A DNA stretch of 6,294 bases from Gammaproteobacteria bacterium (GTDB lineage Bacteria > Pseudomonadota > Gammaproteobacteria > Eutrophobiales > Eutrophobiaceae). The DNA is taken from assembly GCA_009843675.1 (NCBI GenBank), contig VYCZ01000296.1, positions 1-6,294 on the forward strand, given 5' to 3'. Under the pieces are notes generated by a model. It saw only the letters and a list, made by a program, of their open reading frames with translations, did no database searches and was not told the origin of the DNA. Below are positions 1-6,105 of the stretch, one piece after another (position 1 is the first letter of the stretch; each line of letters opens with the position of its first letter). The position numbers and the translations under genes were made by a program.

Positions 1-1
1 C

Positions 2-1855
2 ATCAAAGCGGAGAGCATGGCAGGCCGGATTGATACACGCTTAATTGCGAATGTAGCTGAACGTGACAAAGGCCGCGTTTATCTCACACCTACAGAGGAA
101 CACGAAGAAATCGCAGGGGAAGCTCAACCGGCATGGAGGCCGGACCAGAGGTTGAACAGGGATACCACCAATCTGGTGAGCGGGCGTGGTTACGGTTTTT
201 TTACCTGGGCCGACCTCTTCACCCCCCGCCAACTGAGCGCCCTGACCACCTTCTCCGACCTGATAGCTACAGCCATCGACAAGGCCAAAACCGATTATCT
301 GGACGGGGGAATACCCACCCTCCCAAGTGATAAACGAACCTTGCGGGATGGCGGCACGGGAGCAACGGCGTATGCGGAGGCGGTGGGAGTATACTTATCA
401 TTTGCATTAGATCGGTGTTGTGATTTTTCCAACTCGTGCACACGCTGGGTCTCGGGCAATCAGAAAGTGATGAATCTTTTCGGGAAACAAGCTATCGCAA
501 TGACATGGGACTTTCCTGAGGCTGCCGTTTTAAACAAGGTTGTTGGCGGGTACATGCCGGCAGTGACGTTTATATCCGAGTGTTTGTTAAAACTTGCTCA
601 GAATGGGACTGGGTTCGCATGTCAGAGTGATGCAATGACCAATACAACATCCAAGGAAAAGGTCGTTTCTACGGATCCCCCTTATTACGACAATATCGGC
701 TATGCTGATCTATCGGATTTCTTCTATGTTTGGTTGCGACGTTCAGTACGTTCAATTTTTCCTGATTTGTTCTCTACGCTCGCAGTTCCAAAAGCTGATG
801 AACTGGTTGCTACTCCATACCGTCATGGCAGTAAGGACAAGGCCGAAAAATTCTTTCTGGACGGTATGACACAGGCAATGCAACACTTGTCGACACAAGC
901 GCATACCGAATTTCCTGTTACCATCTACTATGCTTTCAAACAGTCTGAGACCAAAGGGGACACAGGCACAACCAGTACCGGTTGGGAAACCTTCCTCGAT
1001 GCTGTGATAATGTCAGGACTTTCCATTACTGGAACTTGGCCGATGCGTAGCGAGCAAACATATCGGAGCGTAGGCTTAGGCACCAACGCTCTCGCCTCCA
1101 GCATCGTCCTCGTCTGCCGCCGCCGTTCCGAACGCGCGCCAATCGCCTCCCGCCGTGAATTCGTCGCCGCCCTCAAGGATGAACTCCCCGCCGCCCTGTC
1201 CCACCTGCAATCCGGCAACATCGCGCCGGTGGATCTGGCTCAGGCTGCCATCGGGCCGGGGATGGCGGTGTATTCCCGTTATGGCAAGGTGCTGGATGCC
1301 CAGGGCCAGCCCGTGTCCGTGCGTGACGCACTTACTTTGATCAACCAGACCCTGGATGAGGCCCTGGCAGAGCAGGAAGGGGATTTCGATTCCGACAGCC
1401 GCTGGGCGCTGGCCTGGTTCGATCAGCAGGGCTTCAACGATGGCGAGTACGGCGTCGCGGAAACCCTGTCCAAGGCCAAGAACACCAGCGTCGCCGGCTT
1501 GGTGGAAGCGGGCATCCTGGCCTCCCGAGGCGGCAAGGTGCGACTGCTGAACCCTCTGGAACTGTCCGACGACTGGAATCCGGAAACCGACACGCGGCTC
1601 CCGGCCTGGGAAGTGGCGCACCACCTGATCCGCGTCCTGGAAACCGGCGGCGAGAGCGCCACCGCCGCCCTCGTCAAGCGCCTTGGCTCCAAGGCGGAAA
1701 TCGCCCGGGAACTGTGCTACCGCCTGTACACCGTCTGCGAACGCAAACAACGCCCGTCTGAAGCTCTGTGGTACAACTCTTTGGTACAAAGCTGGCCCGA
1801 AATCGAACGCCTGTCCCGCACCATCACCGCGCCCGGCCAATCCGAGATGTTTTGA
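2..1855 (+). CDS. DUF1156/COG1743-type adenine-specific DNA methyltransferase, 5' end cut off by the window
   Basis: Probable AdoMet-dependent N6-adenine DNA methylase of the DUF1156 family, the methylase of Hma-type anti-phage loci. The frame is open from position 2, and the Met at 17 sits inside conserved family sequence (AGR..TRL.A.VAE..KGRVYL), so it is not the start. The N-terminal DUF1156 domain and the AdoMet-binding motif should lie left of the window, since family members are usually about 900-1000 residues and 617 codons are visible. Conserved blocks seen in order are FTPRQLSALTTFSDL (218-262), DGGTGATAYAEAVG (from 347), FGKQAIAMTWDF (from 479), the catalytic motif IV DPPY (674-685) followed by YDNIGYADLSDFFYVWLRR, PVTIYYAFKQS (914-946) and NALASSIVLVCRRR (1085-1126). 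A C-terminal family-specific region of about 240 residues follows. No frameshift or missing catalytic residue is visible, so the gene looks functional. GC content is much lower before about 1075 than after it, as if the gene were a mosaic. The family call is firm; the target site and the role of the C-terminal part are unknown. Confidence 0.9.
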   Translation: MKAESMAGRIDTRLIANVAERDKGRVYLTPTEEHEEIAGEAQPAWRPDQRLNRDTTNLVSGRGYGFFTWADLFTPRQLSALTTFSDLIATAIDKAKTDYLDGGIPTLPSDKRTLRDGGTGATAYAEAVGVYLSFALDRCCDFSNSCTRWVSGNQKVMNLFGKQAIAMTWDFPEAAVLNKVVGGYMPAVTFISECLLKLAQNGTGFACQSDAMTNTTSKEKVVSTDPPYYDNIGYADLSDFFYVWLRRSVRSIFPDLFSTLAVPKADELVATPYRHGSKDKAEKFFLDGMTQAMQHLSTQAHTEFPVTIYYAFKQSETKGDTGTTSTGWETFLDAVIMSGLSITGTWPMRSEQTYRSVGLGTNALASSIVLVCRRRSERAPIASRREFVAALKDELPAALSHLQSGNIAPVDLAQAAIGPGMAVYSRYGKVLDAQGQPVSVRDALTLINQTLDEALAEQEGDFDSDSRWALAWFDQQGFNDGEYGVAETLSKAKNTSVAGLVEAGILASRGGKVRLLNPLELSDDWNPETDTRLPAWEVAHHLIRVLETGGESATAALVKRLGSKAEIARELCYRLYTVCERKQRPSEALWYNSLVQSWPEIERLSRTITAPGQSEMF

Positions 1856-1873
1856 ATGGAAGAGACTTGAACG

Positions 1874-1915
1874 ATGGTTACACGATTATATTCCGACGAG
1901 AAGTCTGAATTTTGA
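1874..1915 (+). other. 13-codon ORF with its own Shine-Dalgarno, possible remnant of a lost gene start
   Basis: Eighteen bases after the methylase stop there is an ATG preceded by GGAAGAG (1858-1864) at a 9-base spacing. It opens a short frame, MVTRLYSDEKSEF, then TGA. The position and ribosome binding site are what one expects for the next gene of the same operon, but the frame closes after 13 codons. It may be the stub of a gene lost when mazEF arrived, a tiny peptide, or chance. I do not recognise the peptide. Confidence 0.2.
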
Positions 1916-1945
1916 GACAGACAGGCGAACGAGTTGGAAAGAAAG

Positions 1946-1973
1946 TTGAATTACACCCGGATTGCGTTAAAAT
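1946..1973 (+). promoter_or_regulatory. Predicted sigma70 promoter of mazEF
   Basis: TTGAAT (1946-1951, four of six matches to the -35 consensus) and TAAAAT (1968-1973, five of six matches to the -10 consensus) are separated by 16 bases. Transcription would begin near 1980, giving a leader of about 35 bases before the mazE start. An alternative pair, TTGCGT (1962-1967) and TATGTT (from 1986) with an 18-base spacer, is weaker. The site lies in the gap between methylase and mazE, so mazEF can probably be transcribed independently of the defence operon. Confidence 0.5.
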
Positions 1974-1999
1974 GGTGTATCTACCTATGTTTATACATC
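1974..1999. promoter_or_regulatory. Candidate MazE/MazEF operator (inverted repeat)
   Basis: TGTAT (1976-1980) and ATACA (1993-1997) form an exact inverted repeat across 12 bases. With one G-T wobble the arms extend to GGTGTAT and ATACATC. The repeat starts at the end of the predicted -10 box and covers the expected start of transcription, where a repressor would act. MazE and MazEF complexes are known to repress their own promoters through inverted repeats. The arms are short and AT-rich, so a chance repeat is possible. Confidence 0.3.
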
Positions 2000-2002
2000 A
2001 TC

Positions 2003-2007
2003 AGGAG
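2003..2007 (+). promoter_or_regulatory. Ribosome binding site that decides the mazE start
   Basis: AGGAG lies 8 bases before the ATG at 2016. An in-frame GTG at 2007 overlaps this sequence and has no site of its own upstream, so the ATG at 2016 is the better start. Confidence 0.7.
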
Positions 2008-2015
2008 TGACTGAG

Positions 2016-2255
2016 ATGCTGCTTACTGTAAAAAAATGGGGCAATAGCGCGGCGATACGGCTTCCTGCCAAAGTATTGAACGCGGCGCAGGTTGGAATAG
2101 AACAGCGTGTCAACGTTCATGTGCAAGGACGTAGAATTGTAATCGACCCTGCTGTGGATGAGGATAATCTCGATACATTACTGACACAGATCACTCCGGA
2201 AAATGTTCATGATGAAGTAAGTTTTGGCCCGCCCGCCGGCAAAGAAGCATTTTAA
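2016..2255 (+). CDS. mazE: MazE antitoxin
   Basis: Antitoxin of a type II toxin-antitoxin pair: it binds and blocks the MazF ribonuclease and, through its N-terminal DNA-binding half, represses its own promoter. The 79-residue protein has an AbrB/MazE-type swapped-hairpin N-terminus (about residues 1-45) with the signature VKKWGNSAAIRLPAKVL near residues 4-20, matching VKRWGNSPAVRIPATLM of E. coli MazE. The acidic C-terminal tail (TPENVHDEVSFGPPAGKEAF) matches the MazF-binding tail of E. coli MazE ([20 protein letters not shown]) almost position by position. Length is close to the 82 residues of the E. coli protein. The start at 2016 is chosen over the in-frame GTG at 2007 because AGGAG (2003-2007) fits only the former. 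Its stop overlaps the mazF start as TAATG, so the two genes are translationally coupled. The pair sits between two defence genes rather than in the E. coli relA context. Confidence 0.93.
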   Translation: MLLTVKKWGNSAAIRLPAKVLNAAQVGIEQRVNVHVQGRRIVIDPAVDEDNLDTLLTQITPENVHDEVSFGPPAGKEAF

Positions 2256-2596
2256 TGCCATCATCTTATGTCCCCGATACGGGCGATATCATCTGGTTGG
2301 ATTTTGATCCATCGGCAGGCCATGAGCAAGCGGGTCATCGACCGGCTCTGGTATTGTCGCCGAAGCGTTATAACGGCAAGACCGGACTTTTGATTTGCGT
2401 TCCGCTTACCAGCCGCATCAAAGGGTTCCCCTTTGAAGTCGAATTCCAGGACGGATCAAGACAAGGTGTGGCCCTTGCCGACCAGGTCAAGAGTCTCGAT
2501 TGGAGGGTCCGCAATGCGCAGAGAAAGGGCAAGGCAGATAATGAAGTAGTGAGCAGGATTCGAACCAAGATCAAGCTTTTACTACAACTCACCTGA
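2255..2596 (+). CDS. mazF: MazF endoribonuclease toxin
   Basis: Toxin of the MazEF pair: a ribosome-independent mRNA interferase that cuts single-stranded RNA at short sequences (ACA in E. coli) and stops growth when MazE is degraded. The protein has 113 residues, close to the 111 of E. coli MazF, and aligns with it without gaps for roughly the first 55 residues. The segment GDIIWLDFDPSAGHEQAGHR at 10-29 includes Glu24 and Arg29, and CVPLTS at 48-53 includes Thr52; from memory of the E. coli protein these are the active-site positions. The block GVALADQVKSLDWR matches the later conserved core. The fold should be the CcdB/MazF SH3-like barrel, acting as a dimer in the cytoplasm. No truncation or damaged catalytic residue is seen, so the toxin looks active. 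It starts within the mazE stop (TAATG) and is followed by a probable terminator. The cleavage motif is inferred only from similarity to E. coli. Confidence 0.95.
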   Translation: MPSSYVPDTGDIIWLDFDPSAGHEQAGHRPALVLSPKRYNGKTGLLICVPLTSRIKGFPFEVEFQDGSRQGVALADQVKSLDWRVRNAQRKGKADNEVVSRIRTKIKLLLQLT

Positions 2597-2607
2597 GAGC
2601 ATAAAAT

Positions 2608-2646
2608 GAGAATGGCCGGGAAACAACAGCAGCCATTTTCTTTTCC
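2608..2646 (+). terminator. Probable intrinsic terminator after mazF
   Basis: GAGAATGGC (2608-2616) can pair with GCCATTTTC (2632-2640) as a 9-base-pair stem with one G-U pair and a 15-base loop. The 3' arm runs into the T-rich TTTTCTTTTCC. It lies 11 bases after the mazF stop and would close the mazEF transcript before the ATPase gene. The stem is modest in GC and the loop is large, so termination may be partial. Confidence 0.45.
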
Positions 2647-2680
2647 TTTGGTAGGCTGCCACCGTCAGATTCAGTGAGGG

Positions 2681-2689
2681 TGATATAAT
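2681..2689 (+). promoter_or_regulatory. Predicted extended -10 promoter of the DUF499 ATPase gene
   Basis: TGATATAAT holds a perfect TATAAT (2684-2689) preceded by TG one base upstream, the extended -10 arrangement that can work without a good -35 box. The sequence at the -35 distance (about 2660-2667) shows no recognisable hexamer, which fits an extended -10 promoter. Transcription would begin near 2696, about 26 bases before the start codon. With the terminator upstream, this makes the ATPase gene a separate transcription unit from mazEF. Confidence 0.5.
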
Positions 2690-2694
2690 GCCCC

Positions 2695-2724
2695 CGTAAT
2701 GTGTAAGGGCAGGGTTACGTAATG
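2695..2724 (+). promoter_or_regulatory. Repeated CGTAATG at the ATPase start, enclosing a 7-codon leader ORF
   Basis: CGTAATG occurs at 2695-2701 and again at 2718-2724; the second copy contains the ATPase start codon. The ATG of the first copy (2699) opens MCKGRVT and stops at 2720-2722, overlapping the real start as TAATG. The first ATG lies only a few bases after the predicted transcription start, so it would be nearly leaderless. AGGG (2711-2714), 7 bases before 2722, is the likely ribosome binding site for the ATPase. Whether the leader ORF is translated is unknown. Confidence 0.25.
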
Positions 2725-5700
2725 GCGATTACCAACCATGAACGCGTCGGCAAGGCGCTGGAGTTGCTGAAAGCGGGGCTGGGACCGTTTGTGGCGCGCG
2801 AGGTCAAGAGCGCTATACAGTCCCGGCAGGTGGATGCCCATAAGCTGCAAGGTTATGTTGAGGACCCTTTACTGGCGGAAAAACCCATCAGTGAATGGGA
2901 CAGCGCAGGGTTGCTCAAGATTATGTGGGAAACGTGGAACGAGGTATTCCGGCAAACGCTGGGGCCGGCAGAGCGGGGGCTGGTAGGCGAGTTGCGCGGG
3001 ATTCGCAACAGGTGGGCACACCAGGAAAGTTTCTCCAGTGACGATGCCTATCGCGCTCTGGACTCGACGGAGCGCTTGTTGAAGGCCGTTTCCGCCCCGG
3101 AATCCGGCGAGGTGGAACGGAGCAGGCTGGGATTACTGCGCACGCGCTTTGATGAACAGACCCGGAGCGAGCGCAGGAAGCAGACCGGCCTGGCGCTGGA
3201 TACCGGAGCGACGGGGAACCTGAAACCCTGGCGCGATGTGATTACCCCTCACGAGGATGTCGCCAGTGGCCGTTACCAGCAGGCGGAGTTCGCGGCCGAC
3301 CTTTCGCAGGTACACAAGGGCGAGGGTGCCGCTGAGTACCGCGAACCCCTGGAGTTTTTCCGCCGCACCTACCTGACTGACAGCCTGAAAAAACTGCTGG
3401 TTAACGCGATCCTGCGTCTGAACGGGCGGGGTGGCGACCCGGTGGTGCAGTTGCAGACCAACTTTGGCGGCGGCAAGACCCATTCCATGCTGGCCTTGTA
3501 TCACCTGTTCTCCGGCGTCAAGCCGACCGACCTGCTCGGCATGGACGAGTTGATGCAGGAAGCTGGCGCCGACAAATTACCGCAGGCAAAACGCGTGGTG
3601 CTGGTCGGCACCAGGATTTCTCCGGGCAAACCGGACAAGAAGGATGATGGGGTGGATGTGCGCACCCTCTGGGGCGAACTGGCCTGGCAGTTGGGCGGTA
3701 AGGCGGCCTGGCAACTGCTGGACGCTGATGATGAGCGCGCCACCAATCCCGGCGATACGTTACGGCAGTTGTTCAATCAATATGGCCCTTGTGTGATACT
3801 GATTGATGAGTGGGTGGCCTATGCCCGCCAGTTGCACGAGCAAAGCGACCTGCCGGGTGGTAGCTTCGATACTCAGTTCAGTTTTGCCCAGGCGCTGACA
3901 GAGGCAGCCAAGGCCGCTGACAACTGTTTACTGGTGATCAGCCTGCCGGCATCGGATACGGCATCCCACCATGAGACTGCCGAGGTTGGCGGTCTGCGCG
4001 GTGTGCAAGCTTTGCAGCGCTTGAAAAACGTCATTGGCCGGGTTGAATCGGCATGGCGTCCGGCCAGCGCCGAGGAAGGGTTCGAGATCGTCCGGCGCCG
4101 CTTGTTCCAGCCCTTGAGCGGCAACGAGTCCTACAAATATCGGGACGTGGTGGCGCGGGAATTTAGCGGGCTATACCAGCGCCAGGGCCAGGAGTTTCCG
4201 TCACAATGCCGGGAAGCGGACTATGAGCAGCGTATCCGCTCCGCCTACCCGATACATCCTGAAGTTTTCGACCGCTTGTACGAGGACTGGTCCACCCTGG
4301 TGCATTTCCAGCGCACCCGCGGGGTGTTGCGCCTCATGGCCGCGGTGATCCACAACCTGTGGGAAACGGGCGACAAGAGCGCCTTGATCCTGCCGTGCAG
4401 CATCGCCCTTGACGACGGCAATATTCAACGGGAGTTGACCCGCTACCTGCCGGATAACTGGACGCCGATTATTGAAAAAGACGTGGACGGCGCCGGTTCC
4501 CTGCCGCGGCAAATCGACCGTCAGGCGCCGAACCTGGGCAAGCTGTCTGCTTGCCGGCGCGTTGCCCGCACGATTTACCTGGGATCAGCTCCCGGCGCCG
4601 GTGCGACGCATCGGGGGGTGGATAATCGGCAGGTCAAGCTCGGCTGTGTCATGCCGGGAGAAACGTCGGCCCCGTTCGGTGACGCCTTGATGCGCCTGGC
4701 AAATGCCGCGACTTACCTGTACCGGGACGGTAGCCGTTACTGGTACGCGACGCAACCCACGGTGCGAAAACTGGCGGAAGATCGCGCCGAACAGTTTGGC
4801 CGCGACCCGGATAAAGTGGCGGCTGAACTGGCTGACAGGCTCCGGGCCGACCTGAGACAAACCGGCGACTTCGGCAGGGTGCATCCCCTGCCCCAAAGCG
4901 CACAGGACGTGCCTGATGATTGGGAGGCGCGGCTGGTCGTGCTGGGGGTGGAGCAACCCTATAGCAGGGACGCCGGCAATGCCGCGGAAACTGCCGCCAA
5001 GGCTATCCTGGAATCAAGAGGCAGCGCACCTCGCCTCTACCGTAACACCCTGGTGTTCCTGGCGGCGGACCAGGCCCGGGTGCAGGAACTGGACGAAGCG
5101 GTGCGCCTGTACCTGGCCTGGGATTCCATCGTCGCGGAGAGAGAGGAGCTTAACCTTGACCCCCAGCAGGTGAAGCAGGCGCAAACCCAGCGGGATTCGG
5201 CGTCCGCCACCGTGGATACACGGGCGCCGGAAACCTGGCAATGGTTACTGGTTCCCACCCAGGAAAACGCGCAACAGACGGAAATCCGCTGGGAGGCGCT
5301 GCGGTTGTCCGCCACTGATGCCCTGGCCGTGCGCGCCGGGAAGCGCCTCATAAAAGATGAGTTGCTGCTTGATGGTTTTGCCGGCACCGGTCTGCGTATG
5401 GAACTGGAAAAAATACCCTTGTGGCGCGGTGATCACGTGCAGGTGAAACAACTCATTGAGGATTTTGCCAGTTACCTTTACCTGCCGCGTTTGCGTGACC
5501 CGGACGTGTTGTTGCAGGCTGTCAACAGTGGTCTTGCGAGTCTCACCTGGGAGCGGGACGGCTTTGCGTTTGCGGACAGTTATGACGAGGTAGAGCAGAG
5601 GTATCGCGGGTTACAGGCCGGGCAGATCCAGGAAATGGAGCTATTACGCGCAGCGCTGCTGGTGAAGCCGGAGGTAGCGCGCAGACAGCTTGATGAGGAA

Positions 5701-6054
5701 AGGAAAGCCAATGACGGGGCGTCAGGTGATGAAGTGGGAGCTGGTGGAGACAGGCCTCCTATAATTGATGGCCCGCCACTACCGCGCGGCATAGCAGACG
5801 GGGAGAAAGATCAGCCGCTGCCGCGCCGCTTCCACGGCTCCGTGGAGCTGGATGCTGCCAGGGTAGGACGCGATGCCAGCCAGGTCGCTGATGAGGTGAT
5901 TTCACATCTCTCAGGACTGGTCGGCGCTGAAGTCACCGTCACCCTGGAAATTGCGGCCAGTATTCCTGATGGCGCTCCGGATAATGTCGTTCGCACCGTT
6001 ACAGAAAACAGCAATACGCTGAAGTTCCAAAGTCACGGCTTTGAGAAGGATTAA
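2722..6054 (+). CDS. DUF499/COG1483-type AAA+ ATPase with N-terminal Swt1-type HEPN domain
   Basis: Large cytoplasmic P-loop ATPase of the DUF499 family, the ATPase of Hma-type anti-phage loci. Residues about 1-125 form a Swt1-type HEPN domain carrying R95-N-R-W-A-H100, the Rx4H motif of HEPN ribonucleases. The ATPase core has a Walker A motif NFGGGKTH at 247-254 (Lys252, Thr253) and a Walker B motif CVILIDEW at 357-364 (Asp362, Glu363). FQRTRGVLRLMA at 529-540 resembles the lid/sensor region of AAA+ proteins; that assignment is tentative. A Gly/Asp/Pro-rich, probably flexible linker spans about 994-1034. It is followed by a conserved C-terminal module starting RRFHGSVELDAARVGRDASQ and ending in LKFQSHGFE. 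The 1110-residue length and both ends fit a complete family member with no frameshift. The ATG at 2722 is favoured because AGGG lies 7 bases upstream and family conservation begins at once (NHERVGKALELLKAG). Its partner should be the DUF1156 methylase upstream, though mazEF and two regulatory signals separate them. The family and motifs are clear; RNase activity is inference. Confidence 0.92.
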   Translation: MAITNHERVGKALELLKAGLGPFVAREVKSAIQSRQVDAHKLQGYVEDPLLAEKPISEWDSAGLLKIMWETWNEVFRQTLGPAERGLVGELRGIRNRWAHQESFSSDDAYRALDSTERLLKAVSAPESGEVERSRLGLLRTRFDEQTRSERRKQTGLALDTGATGNLKPWRDVITPHEDVASGRYQQAEFAADLSQVHKGEGAAEYREPLEFFRRTYLTDSLKKLLVNAILRLNGRGGDPVVQLQTNFGGGKTHSMLALYHLFSGVKPTDLLGMDELMQEAGADKLPQAKRVVLVGTRISPGKPDKKDDGVDVRTLWGELAWQLGGKAAWQLLDADDERATNPGDTLRQLFNQYGPCVILIDEWVAYARQLHEQSDLPGGSFDTQFSFAQALTEAAKAADNCLLVISLPASDTASHHETAEVGGLRGVQALQRLKNVIGRVESAWRPASAEEGFEIVRRRLFQPLSGNESYKYRDVVAREFSGLYQRQGQEFPSQCREADYEQRIRSAYPIHPEVFDRLYEDWSTLVHFQRTRGVLRLMAAVIHNLWETGDKSALILPCSIALDDGNIQRELTRYLPDNWTPIIEKDVDGAGSLPRQIDRQAPNLGKLSACRRVARTIYLGSAPGAGATHRGVDNRQVKLGCVMPGETSAPFGDALMRLANAATYLYRDGSRYWYATQPTVRKLAEDRAEQFGRDPDKVAAELADRLRADLRQTGDFGRVHPLPQSAQDVPDDWEARLVVLGVEQPYSRDAGNAAETAAKAILESRGSAPRLYRNTLVFLAADQARVQELDEAVRLYLAWDSIVAEREELNLDPQQVKQAQTQRDSASATVDTRAPETWQWLLVPTQENAQQTEIRWEALRLSATDALAVRAGKRLIKDELLLDGFAGTGLRMELEKIPLWRGDHVQVKQLIEDFASYLYLPRLRDPDVLLQAVNSGLASLTWERDGFAFADSYDEVEQRYRGLQAGQIQEMELLRAALLVKPEVARRQLDEERKANDGASGDEVGAGGDRPPIIDGPPLPRGIADGEKDQPLPRRFHGSVELDAARVGRDASQVADEVISHLSGLVGAEVTVTLEIAASIPDGAPDNVVRTVTENSNTLKFQSHGFEKD

Positions 6055-6105
6055 TTCAGTAATGATGAGGGGAGCGCCCCACCAACAGTTTGCCGAGCAG
6101 ATGAA

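Noticed and set aside
1769..1789. Direct repeat TGGTACAA (1769-1776 and 1782-1789)
   Set aside because: Both copies lie in coding sequence for a conserved family segment (LWYNSLVQSWPE), and two 8-base copies are easily explained by chance.
1076..1840. 254-codon open frame on the minus strand inside the methylase gene
   Set aside because: It lies entirely opposite conserved methylase sequence in a GC-rich stretch, has no family resemblance, and its Gly/Ala/Gln-rich composition is typical of an antisense shadow.
2007..2015. GTG at 2007 as an alternative mazE start
   Set aside because: The codon overlaps the AGGAG that serves the ATG at 2016 and has no ribosome binding site of its own; E. coli MazE also fits the shorter form better.
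2606..2677. 23-codon ORF after mazF (MRMAGKQQQPFSFPLVGCHR...)
   Set aside because: No convincing ribosome binding site, it overlaps the terminator hairpin, and the peptide resembles nothing I know.
2689..2711. TGCCC/GGGCA hairpin before the ATPase start as a riboswitch-like element
   Set aside because: The left arm overlaps the -10 box and lies upstream of the predicted transcription start, so it would not be in the RNA; the stem is only five base pairs.
6069..6080. GGGGAGCGCCCC hairpin between the ATPase and TPR genes as a bidirectional terminator
   Set aside because: The stem is only four base pairs and no T-run follows on either strand; termination here cannot be supported from the sequence.
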